A stretch of DNA of 64,000 bases, taken from NCBI RefSeq assembly GCF_006715305.1, contig NZ_VFMY01000001.1, forward strand, positions 2,294,001 to 2,358,000, written 5' to 3'. Below, in pieces: positions 8,186-16,990 of the stretch (its first letter is position 1; every line of letters starts with the position of its first letter). The notes beneath the pieces were generated by a model, which had not been told where the DNA came from, ran no database searches, and saw only the letters and a list, made by a program, of their open reading frames with translations. Origin of the DNA: Arthrobacter sp. SLBN-100. Lineage in GTDB: Bacteria; Actinomycetota; Actinomycetes; Actinomycetales; Micrococcaceae. Position numbers and translations under genes: made by a program.

Positions 8186-9418
8186 ATGCTCATCACCAAT
8201 GTCCGTTCGTGGGGCGGGGACGCCGTAGACCTGGAGATTAGCGGGGGACGGATCTCGGCCGTCCACGCGGCCGGGACCGGCGCCGTAACTGATGACGCTG
8301 ACGGCCAGAAACTGGACGGGCGCGGCCGAATTGCCCTCCCGGCATTCACGGATGTGCACGTCCACCTGGACTCGACCCGGATCGGGCTGCCGTTCCGGGG
8401 GCACACGGGCTCGCCGGGCGTGTGGAACATGATGCGCAATGACCGGGAAAACTGGCGCGGCACCCCCATCCCCTACCCTGATGTGGTGGCGGGGACGCTG
8501 GAACGGATGATCGCCCGGGGCACCACGCGCGTCCGTTCCTACGCCCAGATCGACGTGGACTGCAAGCTTGAGCGCTTCGAGGCAGTCATGGCCGCGAAGG
8601 AGCGCTTTGCCCGCGCGGCGGACGTGGAGATCATGGCTTTCCCCCAGGCCGGCATCCTGCTGGAGGAAGGCACTGTCCCGCTGCTCGAGGAGGCATTGCG
8701 GGCGGGGGCCACGACTATCGGCGGCATCGACCCCTGCCAGCTGGACCGCGATCCGGTGCGCCATTTGGACATCGTGTTCGGCCTGGCTGAGAAGTACGGG
8801 GTCGACGTCGATATCCACCTTCACGAGCCCGGGCAGCTTGGGGTCTTCAGCGCGGAACTTGTCTTCGAACGCACCCGCGCACTGGCCATGCAGGGACGCG
8901 TGTCGCTGTCCCACGCTTACGATCTGGCCAACGTCCACCCCGATGTGACAGCCCGGATCATGGAGCAGATGGCCGAACTGGACGTCGCCTGGGCAACGGT
9001 GGCCCCGGCAAGCGGCGGCACACAGTTCGACCTGGCCCAGATGACCGCGGCCGGGATCCGCGTGGGTCTTGGCGAGGACGGCCAACGGGACTACTGGAGC
9101 CCGTACGGTAATTGCGACATGCTGGACCGCACCTGGCAGTTGGCCTTCACCCACCGGCTGCGCAAGGACCGGCTGATCGAGCACTGCGCGGCGATCGCCA
9201 CCGTCGGAGGCGCCTCCATCGTGGACCGCACGGTTCAGCGCCTCACCAGTACGGATGACCGGCCCGGCCTCACTGTTGGAGACGCAGCAAATATCGTTAT
9301 GGTGGAGGGCGAAACCGTCACCAGCGCCGTCATGGACCGCGGCACGGACCGTACCGTCACCCACAACGGCAGGCTGGTTGCCGACGGGTTGGTTGTTCTT
9401 CCGGAACTGACCGCGTAA
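8186..9418 (+). CDS. Cytosine deaminase-like amidohydrolase
   Basis: A 410-residue amidohydrolase of the CodA/cytosine deaminase branch, whose members deaminate or open pyrimidine-like rings. Motifs in order are FTDVHVHLD (HxH), DIHLHEPG (His), LSHAYDL (His), and the signature GQRDYWSPYGNCDMLDR with its conserved Asp and DML segment, which is very characteristic of CodA-type enzymes. The start MLITNVRSWG has GAAGGA about 8 bases upstream. It is the second gene after the GntR-box promoter, behind the DUF3100 membrane protein, and ends 42 bp before a palindromic repeat facing the convergent MFS gene. Cytosine itself is not assured: the group also acts on isocytosine, creatinine-like and triazine-derived rings. 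Confidence 0.88.
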   Translation: MLITNVRSWGGDAVDLEISGGRISAVHAAGTGAVTDDADGQKLDGRGRIALPAFTDVHVHLDSTRIGLPFRGHTGSPGVWNMMRNDRENWRGTPIPYPDVVAGTLERMIARGTTRVRSYAQIDVDCKLERFEAVMAAKERFARAADVEIMAFPQAGILLEEGTVPLLEEALRAGATTIGGIDPCQLDRDPVRHLDIVFGLAEKYGVDVDIHLHEPGQLGVFSAELVFERTRALAMQGRVSLSHAYDLANVHPDVTARIMEQMAELDVAWATVAPASGGTQFDLAQMTAAGIRVGLGEDGQRDYWSPYGNCDMLDRTWQLAFTHRLRKDRLIEHCAAIATVGGASIVDRTVQRLTSTDDRPGLTVGDAANIVMVEGETVTSAVMDRGTDRTVTHNGRLVADGLVVLPELTA

Positions 9419-9459
9419 GTCACGGGCAGGTTTCGGTACTTTCCGGAGCAGACACCAAA

Positions 9460-9493
9460 GCGGACGACGGCGGAACCTCCCGCCGTCGTCCGC
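9460..9493. repeat. Dispersed palindrome, copy between convergent genes
   Basis: Arms GCGGACGACGGCGGaA and TCCCGCCGTCGTCCGC form a 16-bp stem with one mismatch (an A in place of one G) and a 2-bp loop. It sits midway between the stops of the cytosine-deaminase-like and MFS genes, where a two-way terminator is needed. On the minus strand it is preceded by TAGGG-AGCG, a flank shared with several other copies, and here that TAG is the MFS stop codon. Confidence 0.85.
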
Positions 9494-9512
9494 TTGCTCG
9501 CGGGTCGCTGCC

Positions 9513-10850
9513 CTACATTTTGGCGGGCTCAGCCACCTTCAGCGGCTCGATCTTGCCCATCACAAACAGGTAGTTGGCGGCGCCGACCAGGGCCACACCA
9601 CCGATGACGGCGAGCGGCGCCACGAAGGAGCCGGTCTGGTCCACCAGGACGCCGATCAGGATGGGGGTGAAGATGCCGGCAAGGTTGGAGGCGAAGTTCT
9701 GAAGGCCGCCAATGGAACCCACATGCCGTGAGCTCGGGGCAACGTCGGCCGGAAGGGACCAGATGCCCGTGGCCGCGACGGTCAGGCTGGAGTAGGCAAC
9801 CGAGAGCAGGGCCAACGCCATCCAGGCCTCGGGCACCAATGCCGCGAACATGATGACCGAACCGCCCGCCAGGCCGCCGGCGATGGCGGTCTTGCGAACC
9901 CGGGTCACCGAGACGCCGCGCTGGACGGCACGGTCGGCAACATAGCCGGCCAGCCAGCCGAATGCCACGGCGCAGATGCCGGGAATGGCGCCAAAGAAGC
10001 CCAGTTTGAGCAGGTCAAAGCCCCGCTCTTTCACCAGGTAGCTCGGGAAGAACGTGATGAAGAAGTAGATGGCGCTGTTGAGGCAGAAGAATCCGAACAT
10101 CATGCTGAGGACGGTGCGGTACTTGAAAAGCGACCGCCACGGCAGCTTCGCTGCGCTCTCGTCGTCACTGGCGGCACTCCGCGCACCGCCTTCCCGGATG
10201 TAGGCAACCTCGGCGGCGTCCGCCGTCGGGTGCTCTTCCGGGCTGCGGTAGACCTTCCACCAGACCGCGGCCCAGATGAGGCCCGCGACGCCGATGATGA
10301 TGAATACGGCGTGCCACGAGGTGAACGCAACGATCAGGGTAACGATCGGCAGGGCGATGACCGCTCCCACGCGGGAGCCCGAATCCCAGATGCTGGTGGC
10401 AAATGCGCGCTCCCGGACGGGGAACCACGTGGCCACTACCTTGGCGGCAGTACTCGGAGCGGGGCTCTCACCCACCCCGAGCAGGAACCGGGCAGCAAAG
10501 AGGGACCAGAAGTTCGTGGCAGCGGCGGTGACCATGGTGAAAACGGACCACCATACGGCGGCCAGGGAGAACGACCGGCGGGGGCCCACCTTGTCGACGT
10601 ACCAGCCGGCTGCCAACTGGCAGAAATCGTAGGCCCAGAAGAAAGCGGCGAAGATCAGGCCCTGCTGGGTGGCTGAGAGCTCGAAGTCCTTGCCCATGAA
10701 CGGCAGCGCCACGCTGAGGCTGGAACGGTCCAGGTAGTTGATGCTCAACCCGATGAAGGCGAGCCAGATGATCATCCAACGTTTACGGGTCATGGTGCGG
10801 GGGGCCTTGGGGGAATTTTTAGGGGCAAGCCTACTGCCTAGAGCAGTCAT
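9513..10850 (-). CDS. MFS transporter, sugar-acid (ACS) type
   Basis: A 445-residue major facilitator permease with twelve predicted membrane segments. An early segment GLSINYLDRSSLSVALPFM closely matches the anion:cation symporter (glucarate/galactonate/hexuronate) group. The cytoplasmic loop after helix 6 is the usual hydrophilic linker (EEHPTADAAEVAYIREG). The start has AAAGGAGA six bases upstream. It is divergent from the GntR regulator, and the operator region between them closely resembles the one before the sugar-acid enzymes. It most probably imports the aldonate or uronate broken down by the genes at 11948-15971. Confidence 0.9.
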   Translation of the reverse strand: MTALGSRLAPKNSPKAPRTMTRKRWMIIWLAFIGLSINYLDRSSLSVALPFMGKDFELSATQQGLIFAAFFWAYDFCQLAAGWYVDKVGPRRSFSLAAVWWSVFTMVTAAATNFWSLFAARFLLGVGESPAPSTAAKVVATWFPVRERAFATSIWDSGSRVGAVIALPIVTLIVAFTSWHAVFIIIGVAGLIWAAVWWKVYRSPEEHPTADAAEVAYIREGGARSAASDDESAAKLPWRSLFKYRTVLSMMFGFFCLNSAIYFFITFFPSYLVKERGFDLLKLGFFGAIPGICAVAFGWLAGYVADRAVQRGVSVTRVRKTAIAGGLAGGSVIMFAALVPEAWMALALLSVAYSSLTVAATGIWSLPADVAPSSRHVGSIGGLQNFASNLAGIFTPILIGVLVDQTGSFVAPLAVIGGVALVGAANYLFVMGKIEPLKVAEPAKM

Positions 10851-10928
10851 ACGGTCTCCTTTGACGTAAACACGGGCTTTGGGCGCAGTGGCACGGGGAC
10901 GGCCAGGCGACGGGTTTTAAGGGGGAAT

Positions 10929-10960
10929 GATCGTATAGGAATTATGACAATCATATATGG
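10929..10960. promoter_or_regulatory. Operator region for the sugar-acid GntR regulator, site 1
   Basis: The segment contains TCGTATAGGAATT and ATCATATA. The same 13-mer TCGTATAGGAATT and a TATATGATT recur at 11881-11912 upstream of the dehydratase gene. Both sites flank the regulator gene and lie in the two promoter regions it would be expected to control. The region is AT-rich compared with its surroundings. Confidence 0.65.
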
Positions 10961-11074
10961 AAAGTGATCCAGGACAAGTGCAGGGTCCGAAAAACTTCCC
11001 CACCGCGACGAAACGGGCCGGTGGCTTATGATTCCCACAGCGACTCCGGCCACCCATGCAAAGAGGTAAAACGC

Positions 11075-11800
11075 GTGCCCCCACGTCAACCGTCCGATAC
11101 GTCCCGCACGAAAGCGGCCGTTACCGACGTCTACTCCGCCATGCGGACGTCCATCCTCAATGGTGAGATCGAACCCGGAACGCGGATCAACATCGACGCG
11201 GTTTCCCGCAGCATGGGCGTGTCACAAACGCCCGTCCGGGAGGTGCTCCAGCGGCTGGAGGGTGACAACCTCGTGGTCTACACACCGGGCCGCGGCTACA
11301 GCACCACTCCCCTGCTCGGACTGGACGAACTGCGCTCCTTGTTTGAATTCAGGCTGCTGGTTGAGCCGTGGGCTGCCCGGGCGGCAGCAGTGGACCGGCT
11401 GGCCAACCCCGCCCGTGCACTGGAAAAGGAACTCACCGCCTTCCAGGAAGTGATGCGGGGCGGGCAGGATCTTCGGCAGGACCTCGTTGCTCACGACACC
11501 CGCTTTCATGACACCATCCTGGCGGCAGCCGGAAACCCGGTGGTCCGGCATGCGTTCGCCCAGACCCACTGCCACCTGCACACCTTCCGCCTGTACCCGG
11601 CCGACGTCGACGGGGCCATCACGGTAGCGGAGCATTCAGCAGTCAGGGAGGCAATTCTGGCCTGCCGGCCCGAAGCGGCGGAGGAGGCGATGGCGCAGCA
11701 CATCAGAAACTCCTTCACTCGCTTTGCCCAGGCCTTCGAGGGAACTGTTGATCTTGAGCCGCTCGAGGAGGGCGGACCGCCCAGGACCCGCATCGTGTGA
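11075..11800 (+). CDS. GntR-family regulator (FCD) of sugar-acid cluster
   Basis: A 241-residue FCD-type GntR protein. The winged-helix domain includes VSRSMGVSQTPVREVLQRLE at about 40-60. The helical FCD domain contains the HDTRFHDTIL and HSAVREAIL histidine segments that usually hold a metal and a carboxylate ligand. The GTG at 11075 (VPPRQPSDTSRTK) is preferred, with AGAGG upstream; a longer reading frame extends into the operator. It lies between the MFS gene and the catabolic operon, has matching AT-rich boxes on both sides and is followed by its own terminator. It probably responds to the transported sugar acid or its keto-deoxy derivative. Confidence 0.88.
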   Translation: MPPRQPSDTSRTKAAVTDVYSAMRTSILNGEIEPGTRINIDAVSRSMGVSQTPVREVLQRLEGDNLVVYTPGRGYSTTPLLGLDELRSLFEFRLLVEPWAARAAAVDRLANPARALEKELTAFQEVMRGGQDLRQDLVAHDTRFHDTILAAAGNPVVRHAFAQTHCHLHTFRLYPADVDGAITVAEHSAVREAILACRPEAAEEAMAQHIRNSFTRFAQAFEGTVDLEPLEEGGPPRTRIV

Positions 11801-11810
11801 CGTGAATGAG

Positions 11811-11838
11811 TGCCCCGGCTTCAGGCCGGGGCATTTTT
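11811..11838 (+). terminator. Rho-independent terminator after GntR gene
   Basis: TGCCCCGGC and GCCGGGGCA form a 9-bp GC-rich stem with a 5-base loop, directly followed by seven T residues. It begins 11 bp after the regulator's stop codon and is the clearest classical terminator in the window. Confidence 0.92.
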
Positions 11839-11880
11839 TTGCCCCACTTCTGCACCTGCCCCTTGATCTGCGTCACACTT

Positions 11881-11912
11881 CCTATATGATTATGAGGATT
11901 CGTATAGGAATT
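11881..11912. promoter_or_regulatory. Operator region for the sugar-acid GntR regulator, site 2
   Basis: It contains CCTATA and TATAGG as inverted arms 16 bp apart, overlapping TATATGATT and the 13-mer TCGTATAGGAATT that is also present at 10931-10943. It lies 36 bp before the start of the dehydratase operon, a position suited to repression. Confidence 0.68.
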
Positions 11913-11947
11913 GCCCTCACTCCTCAGATTGCAGAGAGAAGAACAGC

Positions 11948-13294
11948 ATGCCTTCCATTACTTCCATCCACACCCAGGACGTCCGCTTCCCCACGTCCCT
12001 GGAGCTCGATGGCTCCGACGCGGTCAACGTTGACCCGGACTACTCCGCCGCCTATGTGGTCATCCGCACCGACGCGGGCGATGAAGGACACGGCTTTGTG
12101 TTCAGCTGCGGACGCGGCAACGAAATCATCACCCATGCCATCGACTCCTACGCCGCCCTCCTGCGCGGCCGCGAGATCGATGAGCTCATTTACGACCTGG
12201 GCAACGCATCAAAGCGGCTCATCCACGATTCACAGCTGCGCTGGCTGGGCCCGGAGAAGGGCGTCACCCAGATGGCGGCGGGTGCGTTGGTCAGCGCTCT
12301 GTGGGACATCCGGGCCCGGCGTGAGAACAAACCCCTGTGGCTCCTGCTCAGCGAAATGCCCGCGGAGGAAATCGTCGACGTCGTCGACTTCACCCATATC
12401 CGCGACGCCCTCAACCCACAGCAGGCCCTGGACATCCTCCGGGCCGGCGAAGACGGCAAGGCCGCCCGGATCGCCGCGCTCAAAGCGGACGGCTACCCCG
12501 CCTACACCACCTCTCCCGGCTGGCTGGGCTACAGCGACGAAAAGCTGGTCAGGCTGAGCAAGGAAGCAGCAGCGGACGGCTTCGCCATGATCAAGCTCAA
12601 GGTGGGCGGCGACATCAATGACGACCGCCGCCGCATGGCCCTGGCCCGGCAGGCAGTGGGTGACCTGCCCATCGCGATTGATGCCAACCAGCGGTGGGAG
12701 GTCTCAGAAGCCATCGAATGGGTGAACCAGCTGGCCGAGTTCAACCCGTACTGGATTGAAGAGCCCACCAGCACGGACGACATCCTGGGCCACGCGGACA
12801 TCCGCAAGGGTGTTTCCCCGGTCCGGGTTGCCACCGGTGAGGCCGTTGCCAGCCGCATCGTGTTCAAGCAGCTTCTCCAGGCCGGCTCCATCGACGTTCT
12901 CCAGCTGGATTCCACCCGCGTCGGCGGCGTCAACGAGAACATCGCCATCCTGCTGCTCGCTGCCAAATTCGGCGTCCCGGTGTGCCCGCACGCCGGCGGG
13001 GTGGGACTCTGCGAGCTCGTCCAGCACTTCTCCTTCTTCGACTACGCGGCCATCACCGGCAGCCAGGACGGCCGGATGATCGAATACGTGGACCACCTGC
13101 ACGAGCACTTCGCCGAGCCCGTCCGCATCACCAACGGCCGCTACGCTGCCCCGCAGCTGCCCGGCACAGGCGCAGAAATGTTCAGCGCCTCACGGACCCG
13201 CTGGGAATTCCCGGGCGGGGCCGGCTGGGCGGAAGTAGGCAACCGCGCCGCCGTCACCGGCGCCCAGCTTGCCCAGTCGGGAGGCACCCGATGA
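11948..13294 (+). CDS. Enolase-superfamily dehydratase, L-fuconate/D-arabinonate type
   Basis: A 448-residue mandelate-racemase-like dehydratase that matches L-fuconate dehydratase over its length. Visible elements are MIKLKVGG (catalytic KxK region), [18 protein letters not shown] and RVATGEA (metal-ligand strands), [22 protein letters not shown] (catalytic His loop), and a C-terminal [12 protein letters not shown] typical of FucD. L-fuconate and D-arabinonate share stereochemistry, and enzymes of this type can act on both. The two downstream genes are of the 2-keto-3-deoxypentonate to 2-oxoglutarate type, so D-arabinonate (or a related pentonate) is the more likely in vivo substrate. It is first in a tightly packed three-gene operon. 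Confidence 0.88.
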   Translation: MPSITSIHTQDVRFPTSLELDGSDAVNVDPDYSAAYVVIRTDAGDEGHGFVFSCGRGNEIITHAIDSYAALLRGREIDELIYDLGNASKRLIHDSQLRWLGPEKGVTQMAAGALVSALWDIRARRENKPLWLLLSEMPAEEIVDVVDFTHIRDALNPQQALDILRAGEDGKAARIAALKADGYPAYTTSPGWLGYSDEKLVRLSKEAAADGFAMIKLKVGGDINDDRRRMALARQAVGDLPIAIDANQRWEVSEAIEWVNQLAEFNPYWIEEPTSTDDILGHADIRKGVSPVRVATGEAVASRIVFKQLLQAGSIDVLQLDSTRVGGVNENIAILLLAAKFGVPVCPHAGGVGLCELVQHFSFFDYAAITGSQDGRMIEYVDHLHEHFAEPVRITNGRYAAPQLPGTGAEMFSASRTRWEFPGGAGWAEVGNRAAVTGAQLAQSGGTR

Positions 13295-14775
13295 CCACCG
13301 GCGTGGAAAAGCTGGCCGCCGTCGTCGAGGCCGCCCACGCCGCCTTCGGAAAAGCCCGCACGGCGGATCCCTTCACCCGGGCAGCGTGGCTGGACGCCGT
13401 GGCGGCAGGCCTGGACAAGGATGCCGACGCGCTGGTGGCCCTCGCGCAACAGGAAACGCACCTGGCCGAGGCGCGGCTCCGCGGCGAACTGACGCGCAGC
13501 ACCTTCCAGCTTCGACTCTTCGCCGACGAGATCCGGCGCGGCGAGCACTTCGACGCCACCATCGACCACGTGGATCCGGAATGGGGCATGGGGCCGCGGC
13601 CTGACCTGCGCCGGTACAACGTGCCGCTCGGCGCGGTGGGAGTCTTCGGCGCCTCCAACTTCCCGTTTGCCTTCAGCGTGATGGGCGGCGACAGCGCCTC
13701 GGCGCTGGCTGCCGGCTGCGCCGTGGTGCACAAGGCGCACGACGGGCACCTGCAGCTGGCGCTGCGCACCGCGGAGATCGTCATCGCGTCCCTCGACGCC
13801 GCCGGTGCGCCGTCCGGCCTGTTCTCGCTCGTTACCGGGCGGGCCGCCGCGGAGGCCCTCGTTGACCACCCCCTGGTCAAGGCCATCGGCTTCACCGGCT
13901 CGACGGCGGGCGGCCGCGCCCTGTTCAACCGCGCCGCCGCGCGGCCCGAGCCCATCCCCTTCTTTGGTGAGCTCGGCGGCATCAACGCCGTTTTCGCGAC
14001 TGAAAAGGCCTGGGCCGCCCGCGCCGAGGAGATCATTACCGGTTACGCCAACTCCTTCACCCTGGGGATGGGCCAGTTCTGCACCAAACCGGGGCTGCTG
14101 TTCATCCCGGCCGGGCACGCGGACGCGGTTCGGGCGGGGCTGGACCAGGCCCTGGCAGGCTTCACTGCTGCCCCGCTGCTCAGCGGGCGCCTGCACGAAG
14201 GGTACGCCGGTGCCGTGCGCGGGCTCAGCGGTATGGAGGGAGTGGAGGTACTGGTTGAGGGCGATTTCGCCGAGGCGCCGTCACCCACCGTGCTGCACAC
14301 CTCCGCGGCCGCGGTGCGCCGCGATCCTTCCATCCTGCGGCAGGAGATGTTCGGGCCCGCGAGCCTCATTGTGGAGTACGGGGACGAGTCGGAGCTTCCC
14401 GCTTTGGCCGGACTCCTGGAGGGCCAGCTCACCACTACCCTGCAGGCGGAAGCGGACGACGACGTCTCCGACTTGGCCGAACGGCTTACCGATATCAGTG
14501 GCCGGGTCCTGTGGAACGGCTGGCCCACGGGCGTTACCGTCAGCTACGCGCAGCACCACGGCGGACCGTACCCGGCAACGTCGTCGAACACCACGTCCGT
14601 GGGAACTGCCGCCATCCGGCGTTTCCTGCGGCCCGTCGCTTACCAGTCCTTCCCGGCGGACCGGCTGCCGGAACCCCTGCAGGACGCCAACCCGTGGGGT
14701 GTGCCGCAGCGTATCGACGGCGAGTGGCACCGGCCGGAGGCAGCGCCGGCTACGGCGGGCGGTGATGTGAAGTGA
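13291..14775 (+). CDS. NADP-type 2,5-dioxovalerate (ketoglutaric semialdehyde) dehydrogenase
   Basis: A 494-residue aldehyde dehydrogenase of the alpha-ketoglutaric semialdehyde dehydrogenase subgroup. It shows [18 protein letters not shown] (cofactor-binding start), [26 protein letters not shown] with the catalytic-region Glu, and [11 protein letters not shown] with the catalytic Cys. The start ATG overlaps the dehydratase stop by four bases, indicating translational coupling. It would oxidise 2,5-dioxopentanoate to 2-oxoglutarate as the last step of a Weimberg-like route. Enzymes of this subgroup also serve glucarate, hydroxyproline and xylonate pathways, so it does not fix the input sugar. 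Confidence 0.9.
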   Translation: MTTGVEKLAAVVEAAHAAFGKARTADPFTRAAWLDAVAAGLDKDADALVALAQQETHLAEARLRGELTRSTFQLRLFADEIRRGEHFDATIDHVDPEWGMGPRPDLRRYNVPLGAVGVFGASNFPFAFSVMGGDSASALAAGCAVVHKAHDGHLQLALRTAEIVIASLDAAGAPSGLFSLVTGRAAAEALVDHPLVKAIGFTGSTAGGRALFNRAAARPEPIPFFGELGGINAVFATEKAWAARAEEIITGYANSFTLGMGQFCTKPGLLFIPAGHADAVRAGLDQALAGFTAAPLLSGRLHEGYAGAVRGLSGMEGVEVLVEGDFAEAPSPTVLHTSAAAVRRDPSILRQEMFGPASLIVEYGDESELPALAGLLEGQLTTTLQAEADDDVSDLAERLTDISGRVLWNGWPTGVTVSYAQHHGGPYPATSSNTTSVGTAAIRRFLRPVAYQSFPADRLPEPLQDANPWGVPQRIDGEWHRPEAAPATAGGDVK

Positions 14776-15971
14776 ACACGCTCAAGAACATCACGCCGGC
14801 GTCCGTGCTGCCGGAGGACGCGGATTCCGCGCTCCTGATCGGCCGGGTGTGGGACATCGAAACGTCAGGCCCGCGCGTCGTTGCGGTCCAGGGCGGAGAC
14901 GTCTACGACCTCCAGCCACTGGCCGGGACGGTCTCCGAGCTTCTCGAACGCCCGGACCTGGTGGCTGATGTCCGCACCGGGATGACCGCGCCGCGGTGGA
15001 CGACGTCGGAGATCGTTGAGGCGTCGCTGGCGCGGGATACAAACCGCCCGCATCTCCTGGCGCCGGTGGACCTGCAGGTGGTCAAGGCCTGCGGCGTGAC
15101 GTTTGTGGACAGCATGATCGAGCGCGTGATCGAGGAGCGCTGCGGCGGAGACGCCGGCCGGGCCGAGCAGACCCGCGAGCTGGTGGCGAAGGCACTGGGC
15201 GGCAGTCTCGGCTCGATCCGCCCGGGCTCCCGGGAAGCCGCCGAGGCCAAGAAGGTGCTGATGGCGGAGGGGCTGTGGTCGCAGTACCTCGAGGTGGGCA
15301 TCGGCCCGGACCCCGAGGTGTTCACGAAGGCTCCGATGCTTTCCTCCGTGGGGCTTGGCGCGCAGGTGGGAATCCCGTCGTTTTCCCACTGGAACAACCC
15401 GGAACCGGAGCTGGTACTGATCGCCACGTCGGAGGGCTCTGTTGTGGGCGCAACGCTCGGCAACGACGTGAACCTGCGCGATGTTGAAGGCCGGAGTGCC
15501 CTCCTGCTGGGCAAGGCCAAGGACAACAATGCCTCCAGTGCGCTGGGTCCGTTTATCCGGCTGTTCGACGGCACCTTCACCTTGGGCACGCTCCGCGAGG
15601 AGGAGATCCTGCTGCGGGTTGAAGGTGAGGACGGCTACTCGCTTGAGGGCCGGAATTCCGTGGCCCGGATCAGCCGGCCTTTCGAGGAGCTCGTGGCGGC
15701 AACGCGCGGGCGCCACCACCAGTATCCGGACGGCTTCGCCCTGTTCACCGGCACCCTCTTCGCCCCGACGCAGGACCGGGACGAGCCGGGACAGGGCTTC
15801 ACCCACAAGCTGGGCGACACCGTGACCATCCGCAGCCGGCACCTCGGTGCGCTCATCAACCAGGTGGGCCGCGCCGAGGAACTGCCGGAATGGTCCTTCG
15901 GGCTGCGGCAGCTGTTCGAGTACCTGCACCGCCAGCGCCAGCTTGCCGGCTCCGCTGCCGGGGGACGGTAG
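14772..15971 (+). CDS. FAH-family dehydratase/hydrolase (2-keto-3-deoxypentonate type)
   Basis: A 399-residue fumarylacetoacetate-hydrolase-fold protein. The FAH core occupies roughly 95-390, with KACGVTFVDSMIERVIEERC, the metal-site strand NPEPELVLI, GNDVNLRDVEGRS and KDNNASSALGPFI. Its length and context match 2-keto-3-deoxy-pentonate dehydratases, which produce 2,5-dioxopentanoate, the substrate of the preceding dehydrogenase. The GTG start overlaps the dehydrogenase stop (GTGA). The alternative is a hydrolase of a 2,4-diketo sugar acid, but those proteins are shorter (about 285 residues) and occur with an SDR rather than an aldehyde dehydrogenase. Confidence 0.82.
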   Translation: MNTLKNITPASVLPEDADSALLIGRVWDIETSGPRVVAVQGGDVYDLQPLAGTVSELLERPDLVADVRTGMTAPRWTTSEIVEASLARDTNRPHLLAPVDLQVVKACGVTFVDSMIERVIEERCGGDAGRAEQTRELVAKALGGSLGSIRPGSREAAEAKKVLMAEGLWSQYLEVGIGPDPEVFTKAPMLSSVGLGAQVGIPSFSHWNNPEPELVLIATSEGSVVGATLGNDVNLRDVEGRSALLLGKAKDNNASSALGPFIRLFDGTFTLGTLREEEILLRVEGEDGYSLEGRNSVARISRPFEELVAATRGRHHQYPDGFALFTGTLFAPTQDRDEPGQGFTHKLGDTVTIRSRHLGALINQVGRAEELPEWSFGLRQLFEYLHRQRQLAGSAAGGR

Positions 15972-15992
15972 GTTCCAGCCCCCTGAGGCACC

Positions 15993-16086
15993 ATCACCGC
16001 GGGCTTTGTGGTCTGGTGGCTGTTCCCGGAAATCCCGCTGGCCGCCGCGATGGCCCTGGGTGCGGTCCTGGCGCCGCCGGATGCGC
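15993..16086 (+). pseudogene. Fragment of a Na+/H+ antiporter gene
   Basis: In the gap after the FAH gene one frame reads FVVWWLFPEIPLAAAMALGA and continues into VLAPPDA. This matches the conserved membrane segment of CPA1/NhaP-type sodium/proton antiporters, where A-L-G-A-x-x-x-P-P-D-A is a signature. The reading frame then shifts into unrelated sequence and no start is visible. It is a short decayed remnant. The rest of the gap (16087-16212) shows nothing else I can name. Confidence 0.55.
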
Positions 16087-16212
16087 GGCATCCCCACCTT
16101 TCGCGCGATGGAGGTAGCGGCCACGCTGGACGAGGTGGACACTTCGGGCGAAGGCGGCGGGGAAAGGAATCGCGAGGCCGGGCGGGGTGTGCGGAACACC
16201 TCGAATAGGTAA

Positions 16213-16246
16213 GCGGGCGACGGCGGGACGTCCCGCCGTCGTCCGC
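16213..16246. repeat. Dispersed palindrome, copy between convergent genes
   Basis: This copy reads GCGGGCGACGGCGGGAC then GTCCCGCCGTCGTCCGC, a near-perfect 17-bp palindrome with no loop and one mismatch near the outer end. It separates the remains of the antiporter and the FAH operon from the convergent AHSA1 gene. Confidence 0.85.
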
Positions 16247-16258
16247 TCACCTCATGCC

Positions 16259-16666
16259 TCAGGAGACGCCGGCGAGGACCTCGTCGATCCGTGCCAGCAG
16301 GCCGGGCCAGCCGTTGCCCATGCCTTCTATGGCCTGCTTGCCCATGGGCGTGTCGAGGCGGAAGCCGGCGTGTTCGTGGTGAAGGATGGTGCCGTCGTCG
16401 ACGGACTCAAGCCGCCAGGTAATGGTGGTGTCCAGCATGCCTTCGGAGAAGAGGAAGGTGATGGACTTGCCGGGGTCCACGATGAGGACTTCGCACTGCT
16501 GCTGGCCCCAAGCGCCCATGTCCAGGGTGAAGCGGTGGCCGACGATGGGTGCGATGTCACCGGGCGCCCACCAGCGGGCGAGCAGTTCGGGCGTGGTCAG
16601 CGCGGCCCACACGGCGTCGGCGGGGTGCGGGAAGCGGCGTTCGAGCCGGATGGCGTTCTCGGTCAT
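16259..16666 (-). CDS. SRPBCC / AHSA1-domain protein
   Basis: A 135-residue START-like protein of the AHSA1 (Aha1 C-terminal-like) group. It shows the typical beginning RRFPHPADAVWAALTTPELLARWWAPG and a C-terminal helix GWPGLLARIDEVL. It overlaps the upstream ArsR gene by four bases (ATGA), a pairing very common in actinobacteria, where the SRPBCC protein is under control of the ArsR repressor. Its ligand and biochemical role are unknown. Confidence 0.9.
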   Translation of the reverse strand: MTENAIRLERRFPHPADAVWAALTTPELLARWWAPGDIAPIVGHRFTLDMGAWGQQQCEVLIVDPGKSITFLFSEGMLDTTITWRLESVDDGTILHHEHAGFRLDTPMGKQAIEGMGNGWPGLLARIDEVLAGVS

Positions 16667-16977
16667 GACGGTTTCTCCTCGTCCAGAAGTTCGGCCAGCG
16701 CGTCGAGGCGCCGGTTCCAGTAGTGCTCGAAGTGCTTCACCCAGCCGCCGATCTCGGCGAGCGCCGCAGGCTGGAGGTGGTACAGCCGGTTCCGGCCGTG
16801 CCGTTCTTCCCGAACCAGGCCGGCCTCGCGAAGGACGGCCAGGTGTTCGGACGCTGCTGAGCGGCTGAGCTCGAGCAAACCGGTGAGTTCGCCGGCCGTC
16901 CTTGGCCCCTGGCGGAGCTCGTCGAGGATGACGCGCCTTGCCGGGTTGGAGACAGCGCCGAACACATCAGGAAGCAC
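16663..16977 (-). CDS. ArsR-family transcriptional regulator
   Basis: A 104-residue winged-helix repressor. It begins VLPDVFGAVSNPARRVILDELR and has the recognition helix ELSRSAASEHLAVLREAGLV. No cysteine metal motif is visible, which fits the non-metal ArsR group paired with AHSA1 proteins. The GTG at 16977 is used because the protein start then matches the family. No Shine-Dalgarno is seen, so the message may be nearly leaderless. An inverted repeat directly upstream (16991-17006) is a likely autoregulatory site. Confidence 0.9.
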   Translation of the reverse strand: MLPDVFGAVSNPARRVILDELRQGPRTAGELTGLLELSRSAASEHLAVLREAGLVREERHGRNRLYHLQPAALAEIGGWVKHFEHYWNRRLDALAELLDEEKPS

Positions 16978-16990
16978 GGAATTAGTATAT

